From DATLED01 sp035525495 (GTDB lineage Bacteria > Actinomycetota > Acidimicrobiia > Acidimicrobiales > CADCTF01): DNA of 64,000 bases. Where the stretch lies: the NCBI GenBank assembly GCA_035525495.1, contig DATLED010000098.1, forward strand, positions 1 through 64,000. Reading direction: 5' to 3'. Of the stretch, positions 16,020 to 23,738 are shown one piece after another; positions within the stretch are counted from its first letter, which is position 1; each line of letters opens with the position of its first letter. The translations under genes and the position numbers were made by a program. Below the pieces are notes generated by a model that was not told the origin of the DNA, made no database searches, and saw nothing but the letters and a program-made list of their open reading frames with translations.

Positions 16020-17369
16020 ATGAAGGACCAGGTGAAGCGGTGGATGGACGAGACGGTCGAGCAGCATCACCTGACCGGCCTCGCCGTCGGGGTCCTGCAC
16101 GGCGACGAGCGGGTCGAGCTGGCGACGGGCTGGGTGAACAAGGAGGCCGGCATCGAGGCAAGGCCCGACGCCGTCCATCAGATCGGGTCGATCACCAAGG
16201 TGTACACGACGACGATCGTCAACCGACTCCTCACCGAGGGTGGGCTGTCGCTCGATGACCCACTCCCCGATCTCGTACCCGAGCTCCGGCTGAAGGGCGA
16301 TCCCGACCTCTCCGGCGTCCGTGTGCGCCACCTGCTGACCCACACGAGCGGCCTGCCCGGCGACGCCTTCCTGGAGACCGGCGAGGGCGACGAGAACCTG
16401 GCCCGATGGATCGAGGCCCTGGCGGGCGAGGACGCGACGCTCGAGGCGGAGCCCGGCGTCCGGTGGTCGTACTGCAACACCGCCTTCAGCCTGCTGGGTC
16501 GGATCGTCGAGCACCGGATGGGCATCCCCTTCCGCCAGGCGATGCGGGACGTCGTCACCCGCCCGCTCGGGATCCTCACCCCGGTGGTGACGGCGCGCGA
16601 GGCGCTCCGGTTCCGCGTCGCCGTCGGCCACGTGCGGACGCCCGACGGCGAGAGCCTCTCCCGGCCGTGGGCCGCCCTCCCGGTGTCGTCGGCGCCTGCG
16701 GGCTCGACGCCGACGGCGCGCGTCGGCGACGTGCTCACGTTCGCCCGCGCCCACCTCGACCCGGCGGACGATCGGCTCGGTTCGCGGGCCTCCCTGGACG
16801 CGCTCCAGGAGGCGCAGGTCGACATGCCGTCCTCCATGGCCGACTCCCAGGCGCTCGGCTGGATGATCCACGTGACCACGCCCAAGGTCATCGGGCACGG
16901 CGGATCGACCCAGACGCAGAACGCCATGTTGCTGGCGTCCGCGGATCCGTCGTTCATCACGATCGTGCTGTCGAACGACCTCCACGGCGGCCGTGCCATC
17001 CGCCACCTGACCCGCACGCTCTGGGGTGAGCTCGCCGGTGTCGACCTGTTCGCCGATCCCGTCGAGACGGCACTGGACGACGCCTTCGACGTGTCCCTCC
17101 TCGCCGGCACCTACGAGCGCTACGGCTGTCGCGTCGACGTCGCCTCCGGCCAAGGACGCGGCCTCGGCATCCGGGTGGCGACGACCACGGCCGGGGAGAC
17201 GGTGACCATGGACCTCGAGCAGGTGGCCCCCACCTCCGCGGACGGCCGGAGGTGGATGGCGCGCCAGCCACTGCAGGACGCAGTCAGTTCGATCGAGTTC
17301 CGCGAGTGGGACCACGGTCGCCCGTTCGTCCTCCACTTCGGCGGCAGGGCCAACCTCCGCCGCGACTAG
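16020..17369 (+). CDS. Serine hydrolase, class C beta-lactamase/PBP family
   Basis: A 449-residue protein of the beta-lactamase-related fold. It has the catalytic SxxK (SITK, 57-60), the YxN equivalent Tyr151-Cys-Asn153, and HGGST as the KTG-like third motif. RVRHLLTHTSGLPGD is the strongly conserved family block. There is no signal peptide, so it is probably cytoplasmic; many such proteins are esterases or D-aminopeptidases rather than beta-lactamases. It is divergent from the cox operon and convergent with the FAD oxidoreductase, whose stop codon interlocks with its own (CTAG). Confidence 0.85.
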   Translation: MKDQVKRWMDETVEQHHLTGLAVGVLHGDERVELATGWVNKEAGIEARPDAVHQIGSITKVYTTTIVNRLLTEGGLSLDDPLPDLVPELRLKGDPDLSGVRVRHLLTHTSGLPGDAFLETGEGDENLARWIEALAGEDATLEAEPGVRWSYCNTAFSLLGRIVEHRMGIPFRQAMRDVVTRPLGILTPVVTAREALRFRVAVGHVRTPDGESLSRPWAALPVSSAPAGSTPTARVGDVLTFARAHLDPADDRLGSRASLDALQEAQVDMPSSMADSQALGWMIHVTTPKVIGHGGSTQTQNAMLLASADPSFITIVLSNDLHGGRAIRHLTRTLWGELAGVDLFADPVETALDDAFDVSLLAGTYERYGCRVDVASGQGRGLGIRVATTTAGETVTMDLEQVAPTSADGRRWMARQPLQDAVSSIEFREWDHGRPFVLHFGGRANLRRD

Positions 17370-18460
17370 AAGCGCGACGGCGCCAGCGCCGCGTCGGGAT
17401 CGCCGCCGTCGAGAACGAGCTGCGCGGCGAGGGTGGCCATCGCCGGAGCCGTCTGGATGCCGTACCCGCCCTGACCGGCGAGCCAGAAGAGCCCTTCGAC
17501 CGTCGGGTCGGCGCCGACCACCGGATTGCGATCGGGGGCGAACGTCCGCAACCCCGCCCACGGCCTGGTCGCGTGCCGGAGCTCGACCGCGAGGGCGGCG
17601 CCGATGCGCTCGAGCGCGACTGCGACGTCGAGCTCCTCGGGCCGGGCGTCGCAGGGCGGCGAAGGATGCTCGTCGGCCGGCGACCCGAGCAGTCGGACGC
17701 CCTCCGGCTTGAAGTAGAAGCCCTCGTCGGCATCGACCACCAAGGGCCACTCGCGGGCATCGACGCCGTTCGGCGCGTCGAAGGTGAAGGCCGTCCGTCG
17801 CCGCGGCGTGAACCCGAGCGGCCGCGCGCCGAAGACCCGGGCGACCTCGTCGGCCCACGCGCCCGCCGCATCGACGACGACCGTCGCTTCGACGTCTTCG
17901 CCGACGGCCATGCGCAGCCGCCACGAACCGGTCGCCCGCTCGGCGGCCACGACGCGCGACGACACCTGCACCGTCCCACCGCGCGAGCGGAAGCCGCGCA
18001 GGTAGCCGGTGACGATGGCGTGGACGTCGAGGTCGAGCGCGTCCGGTTCCCAGACGCCCCCCGCGACGTACCCACGATCCAGGACCGGGCAGAGGGCCAG
18101 CACGCCGTCGATGCCGACGCGTTCGAGGGTCGGCACCAGCGCCGCACCAGCGGCATGCAGCGCGTCGAGCCGGCCAAGCTGATCGTCGCGCCCGATCCAC
18201 AGCGCGCCGCGAGGCGACAACAGGGGCTGGTCCCCGAACACCGACGGTGGATTCGTCAGGAACGGGCGGCTGGCGATCGTCAGCGCCCGGATGGCGGCGC
18301 TCCCGTAGTTCTCGGTGAACACTGCCGCCGAACGCCCCGTCGTGTGGAAGGCGGTCGTCGCCTCCCCCTCGAGCAGCACGACGCTCGCCCGAGCCGCCAA
18401 CTCGTAGGCCACGGACGCACCCGCGATCCCGCCGCCGATGACGGCGACGTCGAAGCTCAC
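17366..18460 (-). CDS. FAD-dependent oxidoreductase, DAO family (D-amino acid/glycine oxidase-like)
   Basis: A 364-residue DAO-fold enzyme: the N-terminal FAD motif VAVIGGGIAGASVAYELA, the TTGRSAAVFTENYG block found in DAO/sarcosine oxidase-like dehydrogenases, VVDAAGAWADEVA, and the C-terminal RPWAGLRTFAPDRNPVVG with GLFWLAGQGGYGIQTAPA. It would oxidise a secondary or D-amino acid (or a similar amine). GTG 18460 overlaps the M81 gene stop (GTGA), so it is co-translated with that hydrolase, suggesting a two-step catabolic route for a peptide-like compound (inference). Confidence 0.88.
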   Translation of the reverse strand: MSFDVAVIGGGIAGASVAYELAARASVVLLEGEATTAFHTTGRSAAVFTENYGSAAIRALTIASRPFLTNPPSVFGDQPLLSPRGALWIGRDDQLGRLDALHAAGAALVPTLERVGIDGVLALCPVLDRGYVAGGVWEPDALDLDVHAIVTGYLRGFRSRGGTVQVSSRVVAAERATGSWRLRMAVGEDVEATVVVDAAGAWADEVARVFGARPLGFTPRRRTAFTFDAPNGVDAREWPLVVDADEGFYFKPEGVRLLGSPADEHPSPPCDARPEELDVAVALERIGAALAVELRHATRPWAGLRTFAPDRNPVVGADPTVEGLFWLAGQGGYGIQTAPAMATLAAQLVLDGGDPDAALAPSRF

Positions 18461-19956
18461 GGCGATCGGGGAATGGCCGCGCCGGGTTCGTAGGTGGCGT
18501 CGGGAGTGGTCGGCCACAACGGGCGCGTCGCTCGCGTGTGGTCGAAGACCTCGACGCGCGTCGTGGTGAGCCCGGGTGCGTCGGCGGTGATGATCTGCTT
18601 GGCCAGCGGACCGAAGCCGGCGCGGAAGTGGTTCGACGACTTGAGGGCGACGATCTGGCACCGCTCGAGGTCGATGCCGTGCAACGTGAAGAGGCCCGGG
18701 TCGTAGGTCTGTTGCCGTACCGAGATCACGACGATGTCGAGGCCGTCGACGACGAGGCGAGCCGTTCGACCGAGGTGGGCGGTCGTCCCGGCGGCGAGGA
18801 AACGCATCGTGAATCGCCCGTCGGTGAGGCACTTCACGCGCGCTCGGAGGGCCAGCGGCGCCCCGTGCAGCGCGTCGTGTTTCCCGCCCAGGTGGATGTC
18901 GATCGAGGCGCCGACGCCCGCGCCGTGGGCCTGCTCGACGACCTCCGGGTCGTAGATCCCCCCGAAGCACGACTCGGTCACGCCGGCGTCGAGCAGCGCC
19001 CGCAGCAGATGTGTCCCGTCGCCAGGTGTGCCGCCGCCCGGGTTGTCGGAGGTGTCGTTGATGACGATCGGACGTTCGTCGGCGGCGAGGGCCAGTCGGA
19101 TCGCCTGGTCTGGCGTCGGGTGCTCCGACCGGAACTCCTCGCGGTGCTCCCAGATCCACCCGCCCGCCTCGGCGCCGACGGATCGTGCGAGCGCGGCGTC
19201 TCCGTTGGTCACCACGACCACGTGGACGCCGACATCGACGACGTCGGTGAACGGGAAGCCGTGGAAGACCGTGCAGTCGACGACGTCGGGGTGCTCCTCG
19301 AGCCGGCGACACACCTCGTTCATGGCGTTCGCCGGGAAGCCCGGGTCCGTGGTCGAGGTCGGCAGCAGGATCGGCAGGTGCTCGACGTGGGTCACCGGTC
19401 GTAAGGAACCGTCGAGGAGGGCCGGTAGGAGGTGGACGGCCTCGTGTCCCCGCTCCCACATGTCGGTGTGCGGATAGAGGTGGTAGCCGAGCATGACGTC
19501 GTAGTGCTCGGCCATGGCGTCGGTGATGTTGCCGTGGAGATCGAGGCTGACGACGATCGGCAGGTCGGCTCCGACGACGCCGCGTATGGCCCGGCCGAGG
19601 TCGCCTTCGAGGTCCTCGACCCCGTCGACGACGCCCGCGCCGTGCAGGTCGAGGGCGAGGGCATCGAGCGGCATCGCCGCCTCGATGCTCGCCAACAGCT
19701 CGTCCCGCATGGCTTCGTAGGCGGCGAGCTCGATCGTCCCGGAGGGCTCGGCGCCGGCCCACCGGAGCGGGACGGCTTCACCGCCGAGCTCGTCGAGGGC
19801 GTCGAGGAACCCGCCGAGGCACGTCCGCACCCCGCGGCTCCGCTCGACGAGGCGGTCGCCCCAGAGGCGGTGGAACGAGCCGAGACCCGTCGGTCCGAAG
19901 GTGTCGAGGGCGTAGGTGTTCGTCTCGTGGACGATGCCGCCGAGGCCGACCCTCAC
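18457..19956 (-). CDS. M81 family metallopeptidase (MlrC-like)
   Basis: A 499-residue protein matching the MlrC/M81 family: GGIVHETNTY near the N-terminus, the DUF1485 domain with VVSLDLHGNITDAM, LGYHLYPHTDMWERG and FPFTDVVDVG, and the C-terminal MlrC domain with NDTSDNPGGGTPGDGTHLL and DIHLGGKHD. MlrC in sphingomonads degrades microcystin peptides with a zinc centre, but most members act on unknown cyclic or linear amides. The start is GTG 19956. A 33-codon open frame ends 13 bases upstream and carries the apparent promoter. Confidence 0.88.
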   Translation of the reverse strand: MRVGLGGIVHETNTYALDTFGPTGLGSFHRLWGDRLVERSRGVRTCLGGFLDALDELGGEAVPLRWAGAEPSGTIELAAYEAMRDELLASIEAAMPLDALALDLHGAGVVDGVEDLEGDLGRAIRGVVGADLPIVVSLDLHGNITDAMAEHYDVMLGYHLYPHTDMWERGHEAVHLLPALLDGSLRPVTHVEHLPILLPTSTTDPGFPANAMNEVCRRLEEHPDVVDCTVFHGFPFTDVVDVGVHVVVVTNGDAALARSVGAEAGGWIWEHREEFRSEHPTPDQAIRLALAADERPIVINDTSDNPGGGTPGDGTHLLRALLDAGVTESCFGGIYDPEVVEQAHGAGVGASIDIHLGGKHDALHGAPLALRARVKCLTDGRFTMRFLAAGTTAHLGRTARLVVDGLDIVVISVRQQTYDPGLFTLHGIDLERCQIVALKSSNHFRAGFGPLAKQIITADAPGLTTTRVEVFDHTRATRPLWPTTPDATYEPGAAIPRSP

Positions 19957-19969
19957 CTCGAGACGTCCC

Positions 19970-20071
19970 TCATCTCGAGCGGTTCGGAGCCGCGGAACCC
20001 GGCGTTGTGGACCGCGGGCGCCCCTTGGCGTCGTCCTCCTTGGGGAGCACCCGGTTTCCGAGGATGGACAC
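19970..20071 (-). CDS. 33-codon leaderless ORF, N-terminus resembling CoxL
   Basis: GTG at 20071, TGA at 19972-19970. The peptide begins VSILGNRVLPKED, close to the common N-terminus of CoxL/xanthine dehydrogenase large subunits (SILGNRVxRxEDP), then departs into an Arg/Thr/Ser-rich tail with no similarity that I see. A TAGAGT hexamer lies 7 bases before the GTG, so it may be translated leaderlessly, as a leader peptide for the M81 operon or as the stump of a deleted coxL. The similarity covers only about a dozen residues and may be chance. Confidence 0.35.
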   Translation of the reverse strand: MSILGNRVLPKEDDAKGRPRSTTPGSAAPNRSR

Positions 20072-20078
20072 GCGGTCG

Positions 20079-20084
20079 ACTCTA
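20079..20084 (-). promoter_or_regulatory. Putative -10 element TAGAGT upstream of the M81 operon
   Basis: TAGAGT on the minus strand is followed by 7 bases and the GTG of the 33-codon frame at 20071. It fits TANNNT at leaderless spacing and is the only good promoter candidate in the 162-base gap before the M81 gene. Confidence 0.45.
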
Positions 20085-20118
20085 CGATGCGCCGTCGTAC
20101 GGCACGGGCGGCCCCTGA

Positions 20119-20358
20119 TCAGGCGAGGCCGAGGTCGGTGACGAAGGCGTCGAGCGCGAGGCCGAAGGCGTCGTAGTAGTCGGCCGCGGGGTCAGCCTCG
20201 ATGGCGGCGACGAGGTGGGAGCGGAAGGCGTCCCACTCGAGACCCTCGCGCTCGAGAATGGCGACGCACAGCCCGAAGGCGCGTCCCTGCCAGGGCGCCT
20301 CGAAGACGAGCTCGCCGTTGCGCCGAGGCGGCGCTGCCGGGCCGTTGGTGTCGATCAC
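20119..20358 (-). CDS. Nitrile hydratase accessory protein (small activator)
   Basis: A 79-residue protein matching the short nitrile hydratase accessory family: FEAPWQGRAFGLCVAILEREGLEWDAFRSHL, then YYDAFGLALDAFVTDL. In cobalt enzymes such beta-subunit-like activators carry the alpha subunit and swap it into the holoenzyme to insert Co. GTG 20358 overlaps the alpha-subunit stop as GTGA, giving the order beta-alpha-activator usual for cobalt-type operons. It is shorter than the roughly 100-150-residue activators of rhodococci. Confidence 0.85.
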   Translation of the reverse strand: MIDTNGPAAPPRRNGELVFEAPWQGRAFGLCVAILEREGLEWDAFRSHLVAAIEADPAADYYDAFGLALDAFVTDLGLA

Positions 20359-20945
20359 CGGGCGACGCCGATCATGTGGTCGCGTGTGACGAGTGTAACG
20401 AGGTCCTCCTCCGACCAGTCGTCGCCGCCAGGCGGCGGTTGCGGCAGCACCAGGTAGCGGGCTTCAGCGCTCGAGTCCCACACCTGGATGCGGACGTCGT
20501 CGGGGACCTCGCATCCCATCTCCGCCAGCACGGCCCGCGGCTCGCGCACGACGCGGGACCGGTACGGCGCGCTCTTGTACCAGTCCGGCGGCAGCCCGAG
20601 GACGGGCCACGGGTAGCAGCTGCACAAGGTGCAGACGACGACGTTGTGGACGTCGTCGGTGTTCTCGACCACAACGAGGTGCCCGCCCTCCGGACCGCCG
20701 AACCCGAGCTCGGCGATGGCCGCCGTCCCGTCCGCGAGCAACCGCTGCTTGTACGCCGGGTCCGTCCACGCCTTGGCCACGACCTTGGCGCCGTTGAGCG
20801 GACCGATGTCCTCCTCGTAGCGGCGGATGAACTCATCGATGGCGTCCTTCGACACGTAGCCGGCCTCGACGAGAAGGTCTTCGATGGCGGCCACGCGGGC
20901 CTCGATCGGCGACACCTCTTGCGGATGATGATGGTCGTCGCTCAC
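20355..20945 (-). CDS. nthA: Nitrile hydratase alpha subunit, cobalt type
   Basis: A 196-residue catalytic subunit that hydrates nitriles to amides. The metal motif VCTLCSCY (Cys105, Cys108, Ser109, Cys110) has Thr between the first cysteines, the signature of the non-corrin cobalt class; iron enzymes have VCSLCSCT. PWPVLGLPPDWYKSAPYRSRVV and the preceding ENTDDVHNVVV are well conserved. GTG 20945 overlaps the beta stop (GTGA). I see no amidase or cobalt transporter nearby, so the fate of the amide is not visible here. Confidence 0.95.
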   Translation of the reverse strand: MSDDHHHPQEVSPIEARVAAIEDLLVEAGYVSKDAIDEFIRRYEEDIGPLNGAKVVAKAWTDPAYKQRLLADGTAAIAELGFGGPEGGHLVVVENTDDVHNVVVCTLCSCYPWPVLGLPPDWYKSAPYRSRVVREPRAVLAEMGCEVPDDVRIQVWDSSAEARYLVLPQPPPGGDDWSEEDLVTLVTRDHMIGVAR

Positions 20946-21565
20946 ACGCGCTCCGGCTCCAGGTAGCTCGCCCACAGGTCGACATGGACGGCGTCGGCGG
21001 ACGGCGTGCCCCACAGGTCGGCGACCCCGAAGCGGACGCAGCACGTCGGCTCGATCCGGCGCTCCTCCGAGTGGGCCTCGAGGTCTGGCAGCGACGCGGA
21101 CGGACCGAGCCGCACCACCGTCCCGGCCTTGCCGCGCACGTACTGCGGACAGCGCGTGTGCCCGCGCGGATGCCACGTCCGCACCCGCACGCGGTCACCG
21201 ACCTCGGGGAAGAACGTCGCCGGCGGTGGCGCCTCGCCCCCGATCGTCGCCTCGGGCCGCGAAAGCGGCACCGGTCCGCCAACACGCCGCTCGAGCTCGT
21301 CGACCTCGACCTTGCCCGTCTCCACGAGTCGAGTCGCCACCCCGGTGACCCAGTGCTCGTAGTAGCGCGACGTCAGGTAATGCACCGGGTCCATGCGCTC
21401 GATGCCGTGGCGGAACTGCCCGCCGTTGCTGAGCCCCATCACGAAGGTGCCCATCGTGAGGCCCCACGCCCGGCGCTCCCACTCGTGGTGGAACACCGGC
21501 TCCGACCTCTCCGCCATCACCGGACCGAAGCCCTCCCGTCCGCCGAGGTCGTGGATCCCGTCCAT
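20942..21565 (-). CDS. nthB: Nitrile hydratase beta subunit
   Basis: A 207-residue partner subunit starting with the diagnostic MDGIHDLGG--GFGPV. YYEHWVTGVATRLVE and the C-terminal SH3-like barrel (VGDRVRVRTWHPRGHTRCPQYVRGKAGTVV, DVHVDLWASYLEPE) are typical; this subunit supplies the Arg residues that contact the oxidised cysteines of alpha. The ATG at 21565 is 24 bases downstream of ftsB on the same strand, so the nitrile hydratase genes may be read through from eno-ftsB. Confidence 0.94.
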   Translation of the reverse strand: MDGIHDLGGREGFGPVMAERSEPVFHHEWERRAWGLTMGTFVMGLSNGGQFRHGIERMDPVHYLTSRYYEHWVTGVATRLVETGKVEVDELERRVGGPVPLSRPEATIGGEAPPPATFFPEVGDRVRVRTWHPRGHTRCPQYVRGKAGTVVRLGPSASLPDLEAHSEERRIEPTCCVRFGVADLWGTPSADAVHVDLWASYLEPERV

Positions 21566-21589
21566 CTCAGTCCCATCCTGCTCTGCGCA

Positions 21590-21979
21590 CTAGTCCCAGA
21601 AGGTGAGGGCGTCCGTCGCCCGCTGCCACCACGAGGGCTCGGGCGGTTCGAGACGGACCGGCGGCGGCGCAGGAGTCGTCGTCTCGGGTTGCGGGTCGGC
21701 GGGTCCCGGCAGGATGGCGTAGGCCTCCTCGCCGGGACGCACGAGGTTGTACTGCTCGCGCGCCAAGCGCTCGATCTCGGCGTCGGTGTGCAGCCGGTCG
21801 ACCTTGGCCGCCAGCTTGGAGTTCTCCGCGGACAGCACCGCCACCTTGGTCTCCTCGGCAGCGATGGCGTCGCGCTGGTGGAGGTACGTCCGTGTCGGGA
21901 ACACCCCCGCGACGAGGAAGACCACGAGGATGGCGCCGCCCACCAGGGGCCACAGGAGGCGACGCACGATGACCAGCAT
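21590..21979 (-). CDS. ftsB: FtsB/DivIC-family septum formation initiator
   Basis: A 129-residue bitopic membrane protein: a cytoplasmic N-terminus, one transmembrane helix at about residues 8-26, then a heptad-patterned periplasmic coiled coil (35-75; EETKVAVLSAENSKLAAKVDRL), the conserved REQYNLVRPGE block, and a Pro/Thr-rich tail. It would act with FtsQ and FtsL in divisome assembly. I chose ATG 21979, which shares one base with the eno stop (TGATG); a TTG just upstream is possible. Its place after eno is conserved in actinobacteria. Confidence 0.85.
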   Translation of the reverse strand: MLVIVRRLLWPLVGGAILVVFLVAGVFPTRTYLHQRDAIAAEETKVAVLSAENSKLAAKVDRLHTDAEIERLAREQYNLVRPGEEAYAILPGPADPQPETTTPAPPPVRLEPPEPSWWQRATDALTFWD

Positions 21980-23277
21980 CAAGACCCGCCGCGACCCTTC
22001 CGTCCGGCCAGCGCGGCACCGCCCCAGAACTCGGCCGACTCGCCGAGGTCGTACTCGATGCGCAGGAGCTGGTTGTACTTGGCGACGCGGTCCGAACGCG
22101 CGGGCGCGCCGGTCTTGATCTGCCCGCAGTTGGTCGCCACCGCGAGGTCGGCGATCGTCGTGTCCTCGGTCTCGCCGGAGCGGTGCGACATCACCGACGC
22201 GTACGACGAACGGGCGGCGAGGCCGACGGTGTCGAGCGTCTCGGTGAGCGACCCGATCTGGTTGACCTTGACGAGGATGGCGTTGGCGACATCGGAGTCG
22301 ATCCCGCGCTGCAGGCGCTCGACGTTGGTGACGAACAGGTCGTCACCGACCAGCTGCACGCGGTCGCCCAGCGAACGGGTCAGCGCCGCCCACCCGTCCC
22401 AGTCCTCTTCGGCCATGCCATCCTCGATCGAGACGATGGGATACCGATCGCACAGGTCGACCCAGTACGCCGCCATGTCCTCGGCGCTCAGGGTGCGGTT
22501 CTCGCCGGCAAGCACGTACGCACCGTTCTCGTAGATCTCGCTGACCGCCGGATCGAGGGCGATGGCGATCTCGTCGCCGGGCGTCCGTCCCGCCTTCTCG
22601 ATGGCTTCCACGAGCACCTTGACCGCTTCCTCGTTGGAGGCCAGGTTCGGTGCGAACCCACCCTCGTCGCCGACGGCCGTCGACAGGCCGCGGTCGTGGA
22701 GGATGCCCTTCAGCACGTGGTACGTCTCGACGCCCCACTGCAAGGCCTCGCGGAAGCTGACGGCACCGACGGGCATGAGCATGAACTCCTGGAAGTCCAC
22801 GTTGTTGTCGGCGTGGGCACCGCCGTTGACCACGTTGAGCATCGGCACGGGCAGGACATGGGCGTTGACGCCACCGACGTATCGGTACAGCGGCATCTCG
22901 AGCTCGTCGGCCGCCGCCTTGGCCACCGCGAGGCTGACGCCGAGGATGGCGTTGGCGCCGAGTCGACCCTTGTTGGACGTGCCGTCGGCGGCGAGCATCT
23001 CGGCGTCGACGTTGCGCTGGTCGAGGGCCTCCAGGCCGAGGAGGCAGTCGAGGAGCTCTCCGTTGACGTGGTCGACGGCCTGCTGCACGCCCTTGCCGGC
23101 AAAGCGCCCCGGATCACCGTCGCGCAGCTCGACGGCTTCGAACCGGCCGGTCGACGCGCCGGACGGGACGATCGCCCGTCCCTTGGCGCCGGACGCGAGG
23201 AAGACCTCGACCTCGACCGTGGGGTTCCCACGCGAGTCCAGGACTTCCCGTCCGATGACGTGCTCGATCTCCGACAT
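21979..23277 (-). CDS. eno: Enolase
   Basis: A 432-residue enolase, full length, converting 2-phosphoglycerate to phosphoenolpyruvate in the cytosol. It has the N-terminal REVLDSRGNPTVEVEV, GEGGFAP-type loop (VGDEGGFAPNL), the metal ligands in ALDPAVSEIYENG, SIEDGMAEEDWDGW and QLVGDDLFVTN, the catalytic lysine segment AILVKVNQIGSL and the SHRSGETEDTTIADLAVA block. ATG 23277 has CAGGAG 11 bases upstream, and a TACCGT hexamer sits further upstream, so this is a conventional leadered gene, unlike many neighbours. Confidence 0.97.
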   Translation of the reverse strand: MSEIEHVIGREVLDSRGNPTVEVEVFLASGAKGRAIVPSGASTGRFEAVELRDGDPGRFAGKGVQQAVDHVNGELLDCLLGLEALDQRNVDAEMLAADGTSNKGRLGANAILGVSLAVAKAAADELEMPLYRYVGGVNAHVLPVPMLNVVNGGAHADNNVDFQEFMLMPVGAVSFREALQWGVETYHVLKGILHDRGLSTAVGDEGGFAPNLASNEEAVKVLVEAIEKAGRTPGDEIAIALDPAVSEIYENGAYVLAGENRTLSAEDMAAYWVDLCDRYPIVSIEDGMAEEDWDGWAALTRSLGDRVQLVGDDLFVTNVERLQRGIDSDVANAILVKVNQIGSLTETLDTVGLAARSSYASVMSHRSGETEDTTIADLAVATNCGQIKTGAPARSDRVAKYNQLLRIEYDLGESAEFWGGAALAGRKGRGGS

Positions 23278-23326
23278 GTGAGGTGTGGCTCCTGTTGCTG
23301 GTGTGGAAACGGTACAGGGTGCTACG

Positions 23327-23725
23327 TCAGGCGTCGTCGACCATCGACGTCATGAGGTAGCCGCCCGTCGCCGCGCCGCCTGCGGCCATCGACAGGAGGG
23401 CGAACCGCTTCCGCTTCGGGAGGTGCCGGTAGGCGAGCAGGGTGGCGACGGCGTCGAAGGCGTCGGCGGCCGCGCCGTAGGACATCCAGGGACGGACGCC
23501 CGCGGACGCACCGGACCCGCCCTCCTGTTGCAGCGCCGCCAGCGTGCCCGCACCGATGATGGCGTCGCGGGCACCCACGAGGCGGCTGAAGAACATCACG
23601 GCCGGCGACCCAGCCGCCGTCGCGCCCCACAACCCCTTGGCCATCCGTCGCGGGAACAGCAGCAACAACAACCCGATGCCGACCCGACCGCCGGCGTAGT
23701 ACCTGGCCATCTGACGCTCGTCCAT
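23327..23725 (-). CDS. Small membrane-associated protein of unknown function
   Basis: A 132-residue protein I do not recognise. It has a hydrophobic segment at about 13-24 (GRVGIGLLLLLFP), another at 53-67, and a third at about 108-125 (FALLSMAAGGAATGGYLM), consistent with two or three short membrane helices. The RRMAKGLWG segment and the SRLVGARDAIIGAGTL block resemble small DUF4267-like membrane proteins, but I would not assign one. ATG 23725 lies 7 bases after TAGCCT, suggesting leaderless expression from within the 3' end of mazG. Confidence 0.65.
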   Translation of the reverse strand: MDERQMARYYAGGRVGIGLLLLLFPRRMAKGLWGATAAGSPAVMFFSRLVGARDAIIGAGTLAALQQEGGSGASAGVRPWMSYGAAADAFDAVATLLAYRHLPKRKRFALLSMAAGGAATGGYLMTSMVDDA

Positions 23726-23732
23726 GGCCGGG

Positions 23733-23738
23733 AGGCTA
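23733..23738 (-). promoter_or_regulatory. Putative -10 element TAGCCT (leaderless small membrane protein)
   Basis: TAGCCT on the minus strand, then 7 bases, then ATG 23725. It overlaps the last bases of the mazG reading frame (stop at 23736). Confidence 0.45.
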
